The notes below the pieces were generated by a model that saw only the letters and a program-made list of their open reading frames with translations, was not told the origin of the DNA and ran no database searches. A stretch of 55,703 nucleotides of DNA from Acetatifactor sp. (GTDB lineage: Bacteria; Bacillota; Clostridia; Lachnospirales; Lachnospiraceae): NCBI GenBank assembly GCA_029055435.1, contig JAIDDH010000047.1, positions 1 to 55,703 on the forward strand, read 5' to 3'. Position numbers and translations under genes: made by a program. Position 1 is the first letter of the stretch; each line of letters opens with the position of its first letter. Shown here piece by piece: positions 18,048 to 27,447 of this stretch.

Positions 18048-18131
18048 AGTCGGCCTCGGTCTGGAGAGAAATATATTATATTTTATGGCGCAGACCTCAT
18101 AAATAAAACCGAATAATCAGAGCATTGTAAA

Positions 18132-19079
18132 TCAGATCATCCCCATACTTCTCAGCACGAACAGCCAGACTGTGAGAGTGATGGAGCTTAAGAAAGTGGT
18201 TGCCACCACCACGCTGGAGGTCAGCGTTCCCTCGTGGCCCATATTTTTGGCCATGATATAGCAGCTCACGGTGGTGGGGGAGCCTAGCATAATGAGGATG
18301 GCCACCAGCTTTTCCTGAGTAAAGCCCATGAGGACTGCCAGAGGCAGGAACAATGCGGGCAGGACAATGAGCTTTAAGAAGGATGCCACTGCAGTGGGCG
18401 GAATTTGCTTCAGCGCCTTTCTGCCCTCAAAGCCCGCGCCCAGTCCCAGAAGCGCCAGGGGCGTGGCGAGCACGGAGATATTGCCGATGGTCTTGGTGAC
18501 AATAAAGGGAAATTGAATGCGGCAGGCGGACACAAGCATGCCCAGCGCGATACCGATGATGATGGGATTGGTCAGGATGTCTTTGAGGGATTTTTTGAGA
18601 GAGGTCTTGTCCAATCCATGAGCGGCAGGGCCGGTGAAGGACAGCACCAGCACGGCGGCAACATTGTACAAAGGTACGGTGCCGATGATCATCAGAGGCG
18701 CCATGCCTGAATTGCCATAGATATTTTGGATAAAAGCGATGCCAAGCACCGCGGCGCTGCTTCGATAGGAGGCCTGGATAAGTTCTCCCAGCAGGGCCTT
18801 ATTCTTATAAAAAAGTCCTGCCGCTGTCCAGATGACCGCGATGCTTGTCAGTGTGACCAAAAAGCAATAGAGCACATATTGGGTGTCCCAGACGCTGTAG
18901 AAGTCTGATTCCGCGATATCCTTAAACAACAGCACCGGGAGCGTAATCTTGTAATTAAATTGATTCAGAGTCTTGACAAAAGGTTCGTCTACCATGCCCA
19001 GCCGTCTGATCAGGTAGCCGATGACCATCACAAGAAATACAGGTATGGTAGCGTTTAAGCTGAAAAGTAATTGTTCCAT
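18132..19079 (-). CDS. AEC-family transporter (auxin efflux carrier-like)
   Basis: This 315-residue protein has about ten membrane helices in two halves of five, as in the bile acid/auxin efflux carrier fold. Family features are the N-terminal NATIPVFLVMVIGYLIRR and the second-half segment SPTTVSCYIMAKNMG. Bacterial members are usually linked to malate or other organic anions, but the substrate cannot be read from sequence. It starts behind GAGGACTT and lies 84 bp upstream of spmB on the same strand, so it may now supply transcription to spmB. Confidence 0.88.
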   Translation of the reverse strand: MEQLLFSLNATIPVFLVMVIGYLIRRLGMVDEPFVKTLNQFNYKITLPVLLFKDIAESDFYSVWDTQYVLYCFLVTLTSIAVIWTAAGLFYKNKALLGELIQASYRSSAAVLGIAFIQNIYGNSGMAPLMIIGTVPLYNVAAVLVLSFTGPAAHGLDKTSLKKSLKDILTNPIIIGIALGMLVSACRIQFPFIVTKTIGNISVLATPLALLGLGAGFEGRKALKQIPPTAVASFLKLIVLPALFLPLAVLMGFTQEKLVAILIMLGSPTTVSCYIMAKNMGHEGTLTSSVVVATTFLSSITLTVWLFVLRSMGMI

Positions 19080-19138
19080 GGGAAGTCCTCGATATATTCA
19101 ATCTATCCAAGACATCATAGAACCAATCCTGTGTTTTG

Positions 19139-20980
19139 TCAATCCAAAAGCGCAGAGAGCGCGGTAAAATCCGAGGGGCCGGCATCGAGCAGAAAGCAGT
19201 GGAAATCATAGTCATTGTATTCATTCTGCCAGCAGGTCCGGGCGGTTTCTTTCAGTTCCAGAATCTCCAGATAGCCAAGATAATATTTCAGGTAATTGCA
19301 GGGCTCGTCGGCTATGTAATTATAGACGGTATTGACGGCAGTCGTGCTGTGGATGCCGAAGTCCTGCAAAAATGCTGCGATATCCTCGCGGGAGGCGTTG
19401 TCGTAGTGAATCATGATGTCCAGTGTGGAATACAGGCACAGGATCAGGCTGCGGTTGTGCTTTTCCAGTTGGACGCACAGAGCGTCTTCCTGTCGGCCCT
19501 GTTCCTGCAAAAGCTCTGTCGCATAGTCATAGCCGTAGAATTCCACATAGAGGGCCCAGCCCTCCAGATAGCCGCCATATCCCAGAAGCTGACGTACTTT
19601 GTTTTCTTCCCGGTTCAGAAAATCCCGGTTATGATACACAGTCTGATAAAGATGGCCGGGGTAGCCTTCGTGGGCCAGAGTGGTGTAGAGTTCCAGTCCG
19701 GATGGTGCATTTTTTCGGTTGATATATATGACATTGTTGTCAGTATCGTCCAGCGGAGCGGTGAGGTAAAAGGCGGGGGCACAATATTCCTGTAAATCCA
19801 GAGAGACATTTTTTACCTGAACCTGAGGAAAAGAGGTGGTCTCCGTCGTTTCACAGTCCGGCAGCAGGGGAAAATCCCGTTGCATTCTTTTCTGCAGGTC
19901 GGCGAGCATGGCGTCGGCGTCTGTACAGGGGAGTTCCGCGTAGGAGCCTGTTTTGAGCTGCCCGGCCAAATCGGGATGCTCCTGTATCATTGTGCAGATT
20001 GTTTTGTATTCAGCCTGCATGTTTTCCTGCAGCATGGCCTTAACATCCTCCACAGGGCGGTAGGAACCTGTCTGGGAGATGAGCAGATACTGATAGTATT
20101 CCTTTCCTGAAGGGCGGGAGCAGAGCCCTGTGGGAAGCGGCGGGACGCCTTCGCTATCCTCGAGAAGAAACAGTCCGTCCGCCAGAGCTTCATATGCGGG
20201 TTGAACGACCGTGCGCAGCAGGCGGTCGTTTTGTTGGATATATTTTTCCGCCTCTTTGGCTGAGAGACTGCCATTCTGCACCAGAGGAGTCAGGCGTTCC
20301 CGGAAGGTAGATTGCAGAAAATGGCTGCCTTCTTCCAGAGTATTCTTTGAGACAATAGTGTCACATTGATTCTTGACCTGGCGGAGAGAGTAGGTGGACA
20401 TAGACATCCCGGCAGCGGCCTTTTCCTGCTCAAAAGCAAGCAGGGAGGCAAGGTAGGTGTCCGTCTGATCCAGCAGGGCGAGATAGTCTTCCACATCCCG
20501 GCGATTCCGAAAGGTGTATTCGGCCAGCAGAATGGGAAGCTGGGACTGCATGCCGGAGGAGGGGGACAGGGGCATTTGATAATAGGTAAATTCATTGAGA
20601 TTTTGGGAATTTTCTAATTTGCGCACCAGCAGGTCGTAGGTGTAGGCGTCCTCCGGGCTCAGTTTTCCAGGGCGGATTTTCGACAGTTCGCTCAGAGTAT
20701 TGTCTACAGCCAGCCGGGCGGAGCGGTCTTCATCGGCACTGTAGCCGGGGAGGACGGGTTTATAGTCATAGATTCCAAAATCTTCCGGGAAGGCCAGCGT
20801 ATAGTGCATATTCAGCGTGTTGGAGGTCATTTGTTCCACGAACAGATCATGGGTCAGGTTGGTGAATTGTTTTTCATCTTTTTTGTGCCCGAAGAGAAAC
20901 AGGATGAGGGCGGTGAAAAGCAGCAGTATGGCGGCACAGAGTAGCAGTTGACGTGGGGAGAGAGAAGGACGCTTTTTCAA
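19139..20980 (-). CDS. Membrane-anchored DUF885 metallopeptidase-like protein
   Basis: This 613-residue protein starts at a TTG (20980) behind AAGGTGA. Residues 11-31 form a signal anchor, putting the large domain outside. The DUF885 hallmark HEGYPGH is at 437-443 (H437, E438, H443), followed by GGYLEGWALYVE (E473, E480), giving a thermolysin-like zinc site. Family members with known roles are carboxypeptidase- or dipeptidase-like. The gene is monocistronic or shares a transcript with the AEC gene 59 bp downstream. Substrate unknown. Confidence 0.88.
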   Translation of the reverse strand: MKKRPSLSPRQLLLCAAILLLFTALILFLFGHKKDEKQFTNLTHDLFVEQMTSNTLNMHYTLAFPEDFGIYDYKPVLPGYSADEDRSARLAVDNTLSELSKIRPGKLSPEDAYTYDLLVRKLENSQNLNEFTYYQMPLSPSSGMQSQLPILLAEYTFRNRRDVEDYLALLDQTDTYLASLLAFEQEKAAAGMSMSTYSLRQVKNQCDTIVSKNTLEEGSHFLQSTFRERLTPLVQNGSLSAKEAEKYIQQNDRLLRTVVQPAYEALADGLFLLEDSEGVPPLPTGLCSRPSGKEYYQYLLISQTGSYRPVEDVKAMLQENMQAEYKTICTMIQEHPDLAGQLKTGSYAELPCTDADAMLADLQKRMQRDFPLLPDCETTETTSFPQVQVKNVSLDLQEYCAPAFYLTAPLDDTDNNVIYINRKNAPSGLELYTTLAHEGYPGHLYQTVYHNRDFLNREENKVRQLLGYGGYLEGWALYVEFYGYDYATELLQEQGRQEDALCVQLEKHNRSLILCLYSTLDIMIHYDNASREDIAAFLQDFGIHSTTAVNTVYNYIADEPCNYLKYYLGYLEILELKETARTCWQNEYNDYDFHCFLLDAGPSDFTALSALLD

Positions 20981-21096
20981 AATAGAATCACCTTGTGAGG
21001 ATTAAGATTTCATTTCAATTTATGCGTCGTGCCGGATAATATGCCAACAGGACAAATTGATACAGATAGATATAATTTATAGAAGAAAAAGATGCA

Positions 21097-21125
21097 TTGA
21101 CAATAAAATACAGGATATCTATACT
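21097..21125 (+). promoter_or_regulatory. Consensus sigma-A promoter of the pentose operon
   Basis: TTGACA (21097-21102), a 17-bp spacer and TATACT (21120-21125) lie about 80 bp upstream of the kinase start. The 224-bp region between the divergent DUF885 gene and the kinase holds no other gene; I did not identify an operator with confidence. Confidence 0.8.
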
Positions 21126-21204
21126 GAGAGCAGATGCAGCAGGAGCCTGACATAAAAATCAGGTTCAAATGGAATTCTATGTATATTGCCGGGAGGGTGT
21201 AATT

Positions 21205-22806
21205 ATGTGTGAGCAGATAAAAAAAGAACTGCAGGACGGCAGTACTGTTTTGGGCATAGAGTTTGGATCCACGAGAATCAAGGCCGTGCTCATCGGGTCA
21301 GAGCATGAGCCCATTGCCATGGGGGCCCACGAGTGGGAGAATCGCCTGGAAAACAATATTTGGACGTATAGTCTTGAGGATATCTGGACGGGATTGCAGG
21401 ATTGTTATAAAAATCTGGCGGAGGATGTGCGGGCCAGATATGATTTGCCGCTGACCCGGATCGGCGCAATGGGTATTTCCGGCATGATGCATGGTTATAT
21501 GGCTTTTGACGGGAACGGAGAATTGCTTGTGCCGTTCCGTACCTGGCGTAACACCATGACGGAGGAGGCGTGCAGGAAGCTGGTGCAGATATTTGATTTT
21601 AACATACCTCAGAGATGGAGTATCGCACATCTCTATCAGGCCATTCTAAACGAGGAGGAACATGTGAAGGACATTGCATTCCTGACGACGCTGGCGGGTT
21701 ATATTCACTGGAAATTGTCAGGGGAGAAGGTTCTGGGTGTGGGAGAGGCCTCAGGCATGTTTCCCATTGATTCAGGCACCGGCAATTATGATGCAGGGAT
21801 GCTGGAACGGTTTAACGGATTGATTGCGGAGAAGAATTTTCCGTGGACACTGGAGGAAATTCTGCCCCGGGTATTGAGCGCCGGGGAACAGGGCGGTGTG
21901 CTGAGTGCGGAAGGGGCGCGGCTTTTGGATCCCACGGGAACTCTGCAGCCCGGCGTTCCCATGTGTCCGCCCGAGGGAGACGCAGGCACCGGGATGACAG
22001 CCACCAATGCCGTGCGCGTATATACAGGCAATGTATCAGCGGGGACATCGGTATTTTCTATGGTAGTGTTGGAGAAAGCGCTCTCCGGTGTGTATGAGGA
22101 GATCGATATGGTGACGACGCCCGACGGCATGCCCGTGGCCATGGTACACTGCAACAACTGCACTTCCGATTTGAACGCGTGGGTGAATCTGTTCGGGGAA
22201 TTTGCGGAGACTTTCGGCATGCAGATAGACAAAAATGATCTCTACGGCACTCTCTATCGCAAAGCGCTGGAGGCGGATGTGGATTGCGGCGGTCTCTTGT
22301 CATACAATTTTTTTTCCGGTGAGCCGGTGGTGGGCCTGAATGAAGGCAGACCGCTCTTTGTGCGTATGCCGGATGCCGGCTTCACGCTGGCCAATTTCAT
22401 GCGGACACATCTTTACAGCGCTTTGGCCGCTCTGAAAGTGGGCAATGACATTCTATTGAAAAAGGAGCATGTGAGGGTGGATGTTCTCATGGGTCATGGC
22501 GGCCTGTTTAAGACTCCTGTGGTGGGACAGCGGATTTTGACTGCTGCTTTGAATGCGCCGGTGACGGTGATGGATACTGCCGGTGAGGGCGGTCCCTGGG
22601 GCATGGCAGTCCTTGCGGCTTATATGCGGGAGCGTGAGGCTGGAGAGAGTCTGGCGGACTATCTGGATCACAAGATTTTTGCAGGGCAGACAGGAACTAC
22701 AGTGCATCCCGATGCGGAGGATGTGGAGGGTTTCGAGCGGTTCATCGCGGCGTACAAGGCCGCTCTGCCTGTCCAGAAAGCGGCGATAGATTCATTGAGG
22801 CCGTGA
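21205..22806 (+). CDS. FGGY-family pentulose kinase, probable L-ribulokinase
   Basis: I start at ATG 21205 (MCEQIKKEL), which has GGGAGGGTG upstream, rather than an in-frame ATG at 21169. The 533-residue product has the FGGY fold: [16 protein letters not shown] at the N-terminus, [14 protein letters not shown] in the sugar domain and GNVSAGTS in the ATP domain. Such proteins are often annotated xylulokinase. The direct link to araD and the absence of araB point to L-ribulokinase, like the AraK type described in Clostridium acetobutylicum. It would make L-ribulose 5-phosphate for the next enzyme. Substrate is inferred from context. Confidence 0.85.
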   Translation: MCEQIKKELQDGSTVLGIEFGSTRIKAVLIGSEHEPIAMGAHEWENRLENNIWTYSLEDIWTGLQDCYKNLAEDVRARYDLPLTRIGAMGISGMMHGYMAFDGNGELLVPFRTWRNTMTEEACRKLVQIFDFNIPQRWSIAHLYQAILNEEEHVKDIAFLTTLAGYIHWKLSGEKVLGVGEASGMFPIDSGTGNYDAGMLERFNGLIAEKNFPWTLEEILPRVLSAGEQGGVLSAEGARLLDPTGTLQPGVPMCPPEGDAGTGMTATNAVRVYTGNVSAGTSVFSMVVLEKALSGVYEEIDMVTTPDGMPVAMVHCNNCTSDLNAWVNLFGEFAETFGMQIDKNDLYGTLYRKALEADVDCGGLLSYNFFSGEPVVGLNEGRPLFVRMPDAGFTLANFMRTHLYSALAALKVGNDILLKKEHVRVDVLMGHGGLFKTPVVGQRILTAALNAPVTVMDTAGEGGPWGMAVLAAYMREREAGESLADYLDHKIFAGQTGTTVHPDAEDVEGFERFIAAYKAALPVQKAAIDSLRP

Positions 22807-22835
22807 GCGATAAAGTAAGAGGAGGCATATTTGCG

Positions 22836-23534
22836 ATGCTGGAAGAATTGAAAGAGATTGTCTATGAAGCCAATATGGATCTGCCCCGCTATGGTCTTGT
22901 CACTTTTACATGGGGCAATGTCAGCGCCATTGACAGGGAAAGCGGTCTGTTTGTCATAAAGCCCAGCGGCGTGGAGTATGACAGACTGAAACCGGAAGAT
23001 ATGGTGGTGATGGATCTGCAGGGCAATCAGGTGGAGGGAGATTACCGGCCATCTTCGGATACCGCTACCCATCTGGAGCTTTATAAAGCTTTTCCCGAGA
23101 TCGGCGGTGTAGTGCATACTCATTCTTCTTATGCTACATCGTGGGCTCAGGCCGGGCGGGACATTCCATGCTACGGGACTACCCATGCCGATTATATTTA
23201 CGGTCCCGTGCCCTGTCTGCGTTGTCTGACGGCAGAGGAGATTGCGGATGCCTACGAGGCGAATACGGGACATTTGATTGTGAATGAGTTTCGGCGTCTG
23301 AATAAAGACCCCATGGCGGTTCCGGCAGTGCTGTGCAAATGCCATGGCCCTTTCACATGGGGGAGAACTGCCGGAGAGGCGGTACATAATGCAGTGGTTC
23401 TGGAGGAAGTGGCGAAGATGGCGTATCGGGCGGAGCTTATAAATCCGCAGATTGCTCCAGCCCCTCAGGAGCTTCAGGATAAGCACTATTACCGCAAACA
23501 TGGCAGGGATGCATATTACGGACAAAATACCTGA
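22836..23534 (+). CDS. araD: L-ribulose-5-phosphate 4-epimerase
   Basis: AraD converts L-ribulose 5-phosphate to D-xylulose 5-phosphate. The start at ATG 22836 ([13 protein letters not shown]) has AGGAGG upstream and lines up with the E. coli AraD start (MLEDLKRQVLEAN); a GTG at 22803 overlapping the kinase stop is less likely. The 232-residue length matches E. coli (231). The aldolase class II zinc site is seen in VVHTHSSYA and [10 protein letters not shown], the last His in CHGPFTWG, and the C-terminal [15 protein letters not shown] is shared. The gene follows the kinase closely. Confidence 0.95.
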   Translation: MLEELKEIVYEANMDLPRYGLVTFTWGNVSAIDRESGLFVIKPSGVEYDRLKPEDMVVMDLQGNQVEGDYRPSSDTATHLELYKAFPEIGGVVHTHSSYATSWAQAGRDIPCYGTTHADYIYGPVPCLRCLTAEEIADAYEANTGHLIVNEFRRLNKDPMAVPAVLCKCHGPFTWGRTAGEAVHNAVVLEEVAKMAYRAELINPQIAPAPQELQDKHYYRKHGRDAYYGQNT

Positions 23535-23554
23535 CATAAAAATAAAAATGTAAA

Positions 23555-23583
23555 TGGACGAATAGACGAACTCATGGTATGAT
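23555..23583 (+). promoter_or_regulatory. Possible internal promoter before transketolase
   Basis: TGGACG (23555-23560), a 17-bp spacer and TATGAT (23578-23583) lie in the 111-bp gap between araD and the transketolase genes. A short CTGCCG-CAG-CGGCAG hairpin follows. It would let the pentose-phosphate part be expressed separately from the kinase and AraD. Confidence 0.5.
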
Positions 23584-23645
23584 AGTACATGGATGTTTGG
23601 ATAGAGACTGCCGCAGCGGCAGACAGCTCAGAAACGGAGGAACAC

Positions 23646-24488
23646 ATGACAAATTTGGAATTGAAAAAACACGCCAATGATGTCCGAAAGGGTATTATTG
23701 CTGGTGTACACAGCGCAAAAGCAGGACATCCCGGCGGTTCACTCTCCGCGGCAGATGTATTTACTTTTCTGTATTTTGAGGAGATGAATATTGATCCTCA
23801 GAATCCTCAGATGGAGGATAGAGATCGTTTTGTGCTGTCTAAGGGACATACGGCTCCCGGTCTGTATGCGGCGCTGGCCAATAGAGGCTTTTTCCCCGTG
23901 GAGGACTTGGTGACTCTACGAAAGCTGGGATCCTATCTTCAGGGACATCCCAATATGCATATTCCGGGTGTAGATATGGCCTCCGGTTCTCTGGGGCAGG
24001 GGATTTCTGCGGCGGCGGGCATGGCTCTGGGCGCAAAGCTGCAGAACAAAAATTACCGCGTGTATACCGTTCTGGGCGACGGCGAGATCGAGGAGGGACA
24101 GGTGTGGGAGGCCTCCATGTTTGCGGGCTTCCGCAAGCTGGACAATCTCTGCGTCATTGTGGATAATAATAATCTGCAGATAGACGGACCCATCGATCAG
24201 GTTTGTTCTCCCTATCCAATCGATAAAAAGTTTGAGGCATTCAACTTCCATGTTATCAATGTGGACGCTCATGATTTTGATGCTCTGCGCGCCGCCTTTC
24301 AGGAGGCCAGGGAGACCAAGGGCATGCCTACCTGCATCGTGCTTCACAGCTTGAAGGGCAAGGGCGTTTCCTTTATGGAAAACAGCATCGACTGGCATGG
24401 CAAGGCTCCCAATGACGAGGAGTTTGCTGTGGCAATGGCTGATCTTGACAGGATCGAGCAGGAGCTTGCAAAGGAGGTTGAGGGGTAA
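23646..24488 (+). CDS. Transketolase, N-terminal (TPP-binding) subunit
   Basis: The start is ATG 23646 behind GGAGG. This 280-residue protein is the N-terminal half of a split transketolase. It has HPGGSLSAADV, KGHTAPGLYAAL and the thiamine diphosphate motif GDGEIEEGQVWEA...DNNN. The two halves together move two-carbon units between pentose and other sugar phosphates. The gene overlaps the C-terminal subunit gene by one base (TAATG), so the two are translationally coupled. The split form is common in Clostridia and archaea. Confidence 0.94.
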   Translation: MTNLELKKHANDVRKGIIAGVHSAKAGHPGGSLSAADVFTFLYFEEMNIDPQNPQMEDRDRFVLSKGHTAPGLYAALANRGFFPVEDLVTLRKLGSYLQGHPNMHIPGVDMASGSLGQGISAAAGMALGAKLQNKNYRVYTVLGDGEIEEGQVWEASMFAGFRKLDNLCVIVDNNNLQIDGPIDQVCSPYPIDKKFEAFNFHVINVDAHDFDALRAAFQEARETKGMPTCIVLHSLKGKGVSFMENSIDWHGKAPNDEEFAVAMADLDRIEQELAKEVEG

Positions 24489-25432
24489 TGGCAGATAATA
24501 CGATTAAGAAGATAGCAACCAGAGAGGGTTACGGCAACGCGCTGAAGGAACTGGCAGAGGAATTTCCCCAGCTGGTGGTGCTGGATGCGGATCTTGCGGC
24601 GGCGACTAAAACCAGTATTTTCCGCAAGGCATATCCCGACAGGCATATCGACTGTGGTATTGCGGAGGCCAATATGATGGGTGTGGCAGCAGGATTGTCC
24701 CTGACGGGCCTGATTCCCTTTGTGAGTTCCTTTGCCATGTTTGCGGCGGGACGCGCCTTCGAGCAGGTGCGTAACTCTATCGGCTATCCGCATTTGAATG
24801 TAAAGATAGGTGCAACTCATGCGGGCATAACTGTGGGTGAGGATGGCGCGAGCCACCAGTGCAATGAGGATATCGCGCTGATGCGTACCATCCCCGGCAT
24901 GGTAGTGATGTGTCCCTCCGATGAGGTGGAGGCGAGAGCGACGGTACGAGCCGCGTTGGAATACGAAGGTCCCGTGTATATCCGTTTTGGACGTGCGCCT
25001 GTGCCTGTCATCAATGACCGGCCCGATTATCATTTTGAAATTGGAAAGGGCACTGTGGTGCGCGAGGGCAGCGATGTGACAATTGTAGCCACCGGTATTT
25101 GTGTGGACTCCGCTCTGGGAGCTGCGGAATTGCTGGCGGCGGAAGGCATCAGTGCAGAGGTGGTCAATATCTGCACCATTAAACCGCTGGATGAGGATAT
25201 TATTGTAGACAGCGCACGAAAGACTGGCAAGGTTGTCACAGTGGAGGAGCACTCCGTCATCGGCGGACTGGGCAGCGCCGTGTGCGGCTGCCTGTGCGCA
25301 AAACATCCTGTTCTCGTGAAAAAGCTTGGTATGCAGGACGTGTTTGGTGAATCCGGATCCGCGACCGCATTGGTGAAAAAATACGGTCTGGATGCGGAGG
25401 GGGTCTATAAGTCTGTGAAAGAGTTTTTATAA
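24488..25432 (+). CDS. Transketolase, C-terminal subunit
   Basis: This 314-residue protein contains the pyrimidine-binding domain (ATREGYGNAL, then CGIAEANMMGVAAGL with the conserved Glu that activates thiamine diphosphate) and the C-terminal domain (ATGICVDSALGAAELL). THAGITVGEDGASHQ is the usual active-site histidine segment. It completes the enzyme begun by the preceding gene and lies 16 bp before the epimerase gene. Confidence 0.94.
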   Translation: MADNTIKKIATREGYGNALKELAEEFPQLVVLDADLAAATKTSIFRKAYPDRHIDCGIAEANMMGVAAGLSLTGLIPFVSSFAMFAAGRAFEQVRNSIGYPHLNVKIGATHAGITVGEDGASHQCNEDIALMRTIPGMVVMCPSDEVEARATVRAALEYEGPVYIRFGRAPVPVINDRPDYHFEIGKGTVVREGSDVTIVATGICVDSALGAAELLAAEGISAEVVNICTIKPLDEDIIVDSARKTGKVVTVEEHSVIGGLGSAVCGCLCAKHPVLVKKLGMQDVFGESGSATALVKKYGLDAEGVYKSVKEFL

Positions 25433-25448
25433 CATAGGAGTAACGGTT

Positions 25449-26099
25449 ATGAATATCTTAGCACCATCCATATTGTCCGCAGATTTCTGGAATCTGGGAG
25501 AAGCAGTTCGTCAGGTGGAACAGGAGAAGGTCAGATGGCTTCACATTGATGTGATGGACGGCATGTTTGTGCCGTCCATCTCCTATGGGATGCCGGTAAT
25601 AGCGGGGCTCAGGAAACGGACGGAGCTGTTTTTTGACATACATTTGATGATTGAACGACCGGAGCGCTATATTCAGGATTTTGCGGACTGCGGTGCGGAT
25701 TTGATTAATTTTCATATAGAGGCCACGGAGCAGGTGGAGGAGACCATTGCGGCGATTCGTGCCTTGGGAAAGAAGGTGGGGATCACTATAAAGCCCGACA
25801 CCCCGGTTGCGGCGGTAGAGCCTTATCTGGAACTGGTGGATATGGTGCTTGTCATGACGGTGGAGCCCGGATTCGGCGGACAGAAGTTGATTCCTCAGTG
25901 TCTGGAAAAGGTCAGAGAGGTGCGTGCCATGGTGGCCGCCAAAGGACTTTCCATCGATATAGAGGTGGATGGCGGGATTTGCGCGGAGAATGTGGCGGAG
26001 GCTGTTGCGGCAGGTGCAAATGTCGTTGTGGCGGGCTCGGCAGTGTTTAAAGGAGACGTGCGCGGTAATGTGCGGACACTTTTGGCCCAGATGGGATAG
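25449..26099 (+). CDS. rpe: Ribulose-phosphate 3-epimerase
   Basis: This 216-residue TIM-barrel enzyme interconverts D-ribulose 5-phosphate and D-xylulose 5-phosphate. It has the family motifs HIDVMDGMFVP (metal ligands His and Asp), FDIHLMIERP, VMTVEPGFGGQ and EVDGGI, and the phosphate loop VVAGSAVF. Its start has ATAGGAGTAA upstream. As last enzyme of the operon it links xylulose 5-phosphate from AraD to ribose 5-phosphate needed by transketolase. The motifs fit Rpe better than the allulose-6-phosphate epimerase relatives. Confidence 0.93.
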   Translation: MNILAPSILSADFWNLGEAVRQVEQEKVRWLHIDVMDGMFVPSISYGMPVIAGLRKRTELFFDIHLMIERPERYIQDFADCGADLINFHIEATEQVEETIAAIRALGKKVGITIKPDTPVAAVEPYLELVDMVLVMTVEPGFGGQKLIPQCLEKVREVRAMVAAKGLSIDIEVDGGICAENVAEAVAAGANVVVAGSAVFKGDVRGNVRTLLAQMG

Positions 26100-26117
26100 T
26101 GAGGTGTTTGAGCGAGG

Positions 26118-26681
26118 ATGGCTGTGGGAAGACAAAAAAGCTTATTAGGTATATGGGTGCAGCGGCTCGTTATAATTTGCCTGCTTATTATAGCAGGGAA
26201 AAAGACGATGAACTTTTTAGCGCCTGAAGCGACGGATGTCACAGGAATGGTAAATATGGAGGCTGCAGAGCTGGAGAAGGCCTTGGGGATTTCTCTGACA
26301 AAAAATACGGATATGGCTAAGCGGGTCAGGCAATATTCCAAGGATGAGATTTCTACCGACAGTGCTGATGGTATCGGAGTGGTTTATCTGGGCAACAGAC
26401 AGGTAGGATTACATATAGACGATCGGAAATACAGCATGTTTGGATTGTGTATAGGTTATTCTGAGATAAGTGTGCATAAGAAAATAACCTATGAATATGA
26501 AAGTTTTAGTGATGTGATATCAGATGGAATGCAGAGTTTCACAGATGTAACTTATTTTTTCAATAAGAAAAGAAATGACTGTGTGGTGGTAATCTATAAT
26601 AATTATAGCCACAGAGTTGCGGCGCTCACTTACTATAATGATTTGAATAAAATGACGGAACGATTGAGCAAGGTGCGGTAA
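26118..26681 (+). CDS. Unknown single-pass membrane protein
   Basis: I do not recognise this 187-residue protein. One hydrophobic segment near residues 15-27 (QRLVIICLLIIAG) suggests a signal anchor with the rest outside. The remainder is a soluble alpha/beta domain with no cysteine-rich or catalytic motif that I can see (GVVYLGNRQVGLHIDD, YESFSDVISDGMQSF). It lies 18 bp after rpe and 16 bp before another unknown gene, so it may belong to the end of the pentose operon or form a pair with its neighbour. Confidence 0.65.
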   Translation: MAVGRQKSLLGIWVQRLVIICLLIIAGKKTMNFLAPEATDVTGMVNMEAAELEKALGISLTKNTDMAKRVRQYSKDEISTDSADGIGVVYLGNRQVGLHIDDRKYSMFGLCIGYSEISVHKKITYEYESFSDVISDGMQSFTDVTYFFNKKRNDCVVVIYNNYSHRVAALTYYNDLNKMTERLSKVR

Positions 26682-26697
26682 TATTTGGAGGATATCT

Positions 26698-27432
26698 ATG
26701 CAGGTTGGCGGGATTGGCAGTTCCGGCCTGAACGGTCACAGCAGTTCGCATCAGGTGACGGGTTGCATTCATGAACATCACACAAAGAAAGAGGAGACGG
26801 GCGGTATGCGTGCGTCTTCTTCTGCATCTTCCAAAATGACGGCGATGCCGGAGACCCGGGACCAGGGTATGTCTCTGATTGATATGCTGCGGAATACTCT
26901 TATCGGTGGCAAACGCCTGTTGGGCCGTCTGTGGGGTTCGGAGACTGCGGGGGATGCGGTTTTGGGGACGCAGAAACCAGTGGATGGCAGTGAGAACCGG
27001 ACGGAGGGTGTCAATCCGGTGGTGACACTAGATCGAGACGTCAGTCATGACGCAAGTGTTGCAGCGGCTTCCACAGCGGTGCAGTATCCTCGGACACAGA
27101 TAACAGACAATCCTTATTTTACGACACATTCCGACCCCGGAAAGGTAAGGGAAAATCCATTTGTGAAGGCCCGGGTAAAATTCCGGGATGCGGCCGGGCA
27201 GTTGGCCAAGCGTTTTGGCGGAAGATTGGGCGAAAGGCTGGCCGGTAAGTATGCGGGGAAAAAATCTTTGAATTCCGGACAGCGAGAGACGAAGGAGGAT
27301 TTGCGCAAGCGCAGCCGTTACAAAGGTGTGGATGAGGAAATCGACTGCGTCCTGACGGACGACAGCTATCTGTTGGATTCCTATGACCGGAATGGAGAGT
27401 ATACCACACTTACCACAGAAAACAAACGGTAG
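26698..27432 (+). CDS. Unknown hydrophilic, low-complexity protein
   Basis: This 244-residue protein has no recognised family. It begins with a Gly/Ser/His-rich segment (GGIGSSGLNGHSSSHQ), has an amphipathic stretch near 58-80 (MSLIDMLRNTLIGGKRLLGR) and a basic region near 158-205 (KARVKFRDAAGQLAKRFGG). There is no signal peptide or membrane helix. It follows GGAGG at a good spacing and codon use is like its neighbours, so I accept it as a gene. It ends 15 bp before the MATE gene. Confidence 0.55.
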   Translation: MQVGGIGSSGLNGHSSSHQVTGCIHEHHTKKEETGGMRASSSASSKMTAMPETRDQGMSLIDMLRNTLIGGKRLLGRLWGSETAGDAVLGTQKPVDGSENRTEGVNPVVTLDRDVSHDASVAAASTAVQYPRTQITDNPYFTTHSDPGKVRENPFVKARVKFRDAAGQLAKRFGGRLGERLAGKYAGKKSLNSGQRETKEDLRKRSRYKGVDEEIDCVLTDDSYLLDSYDRNGEYTTLTTENKR

Positions 27433-27447
27433 TGGAGGCGTTGAGAT

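Noticed and set aside
22803..22835. GTG start of araD overlapping the kinase stop
   Set aside because: The ATG at 22836 has AGGAGG upstream and matches the E. coli AraD N-terminus.
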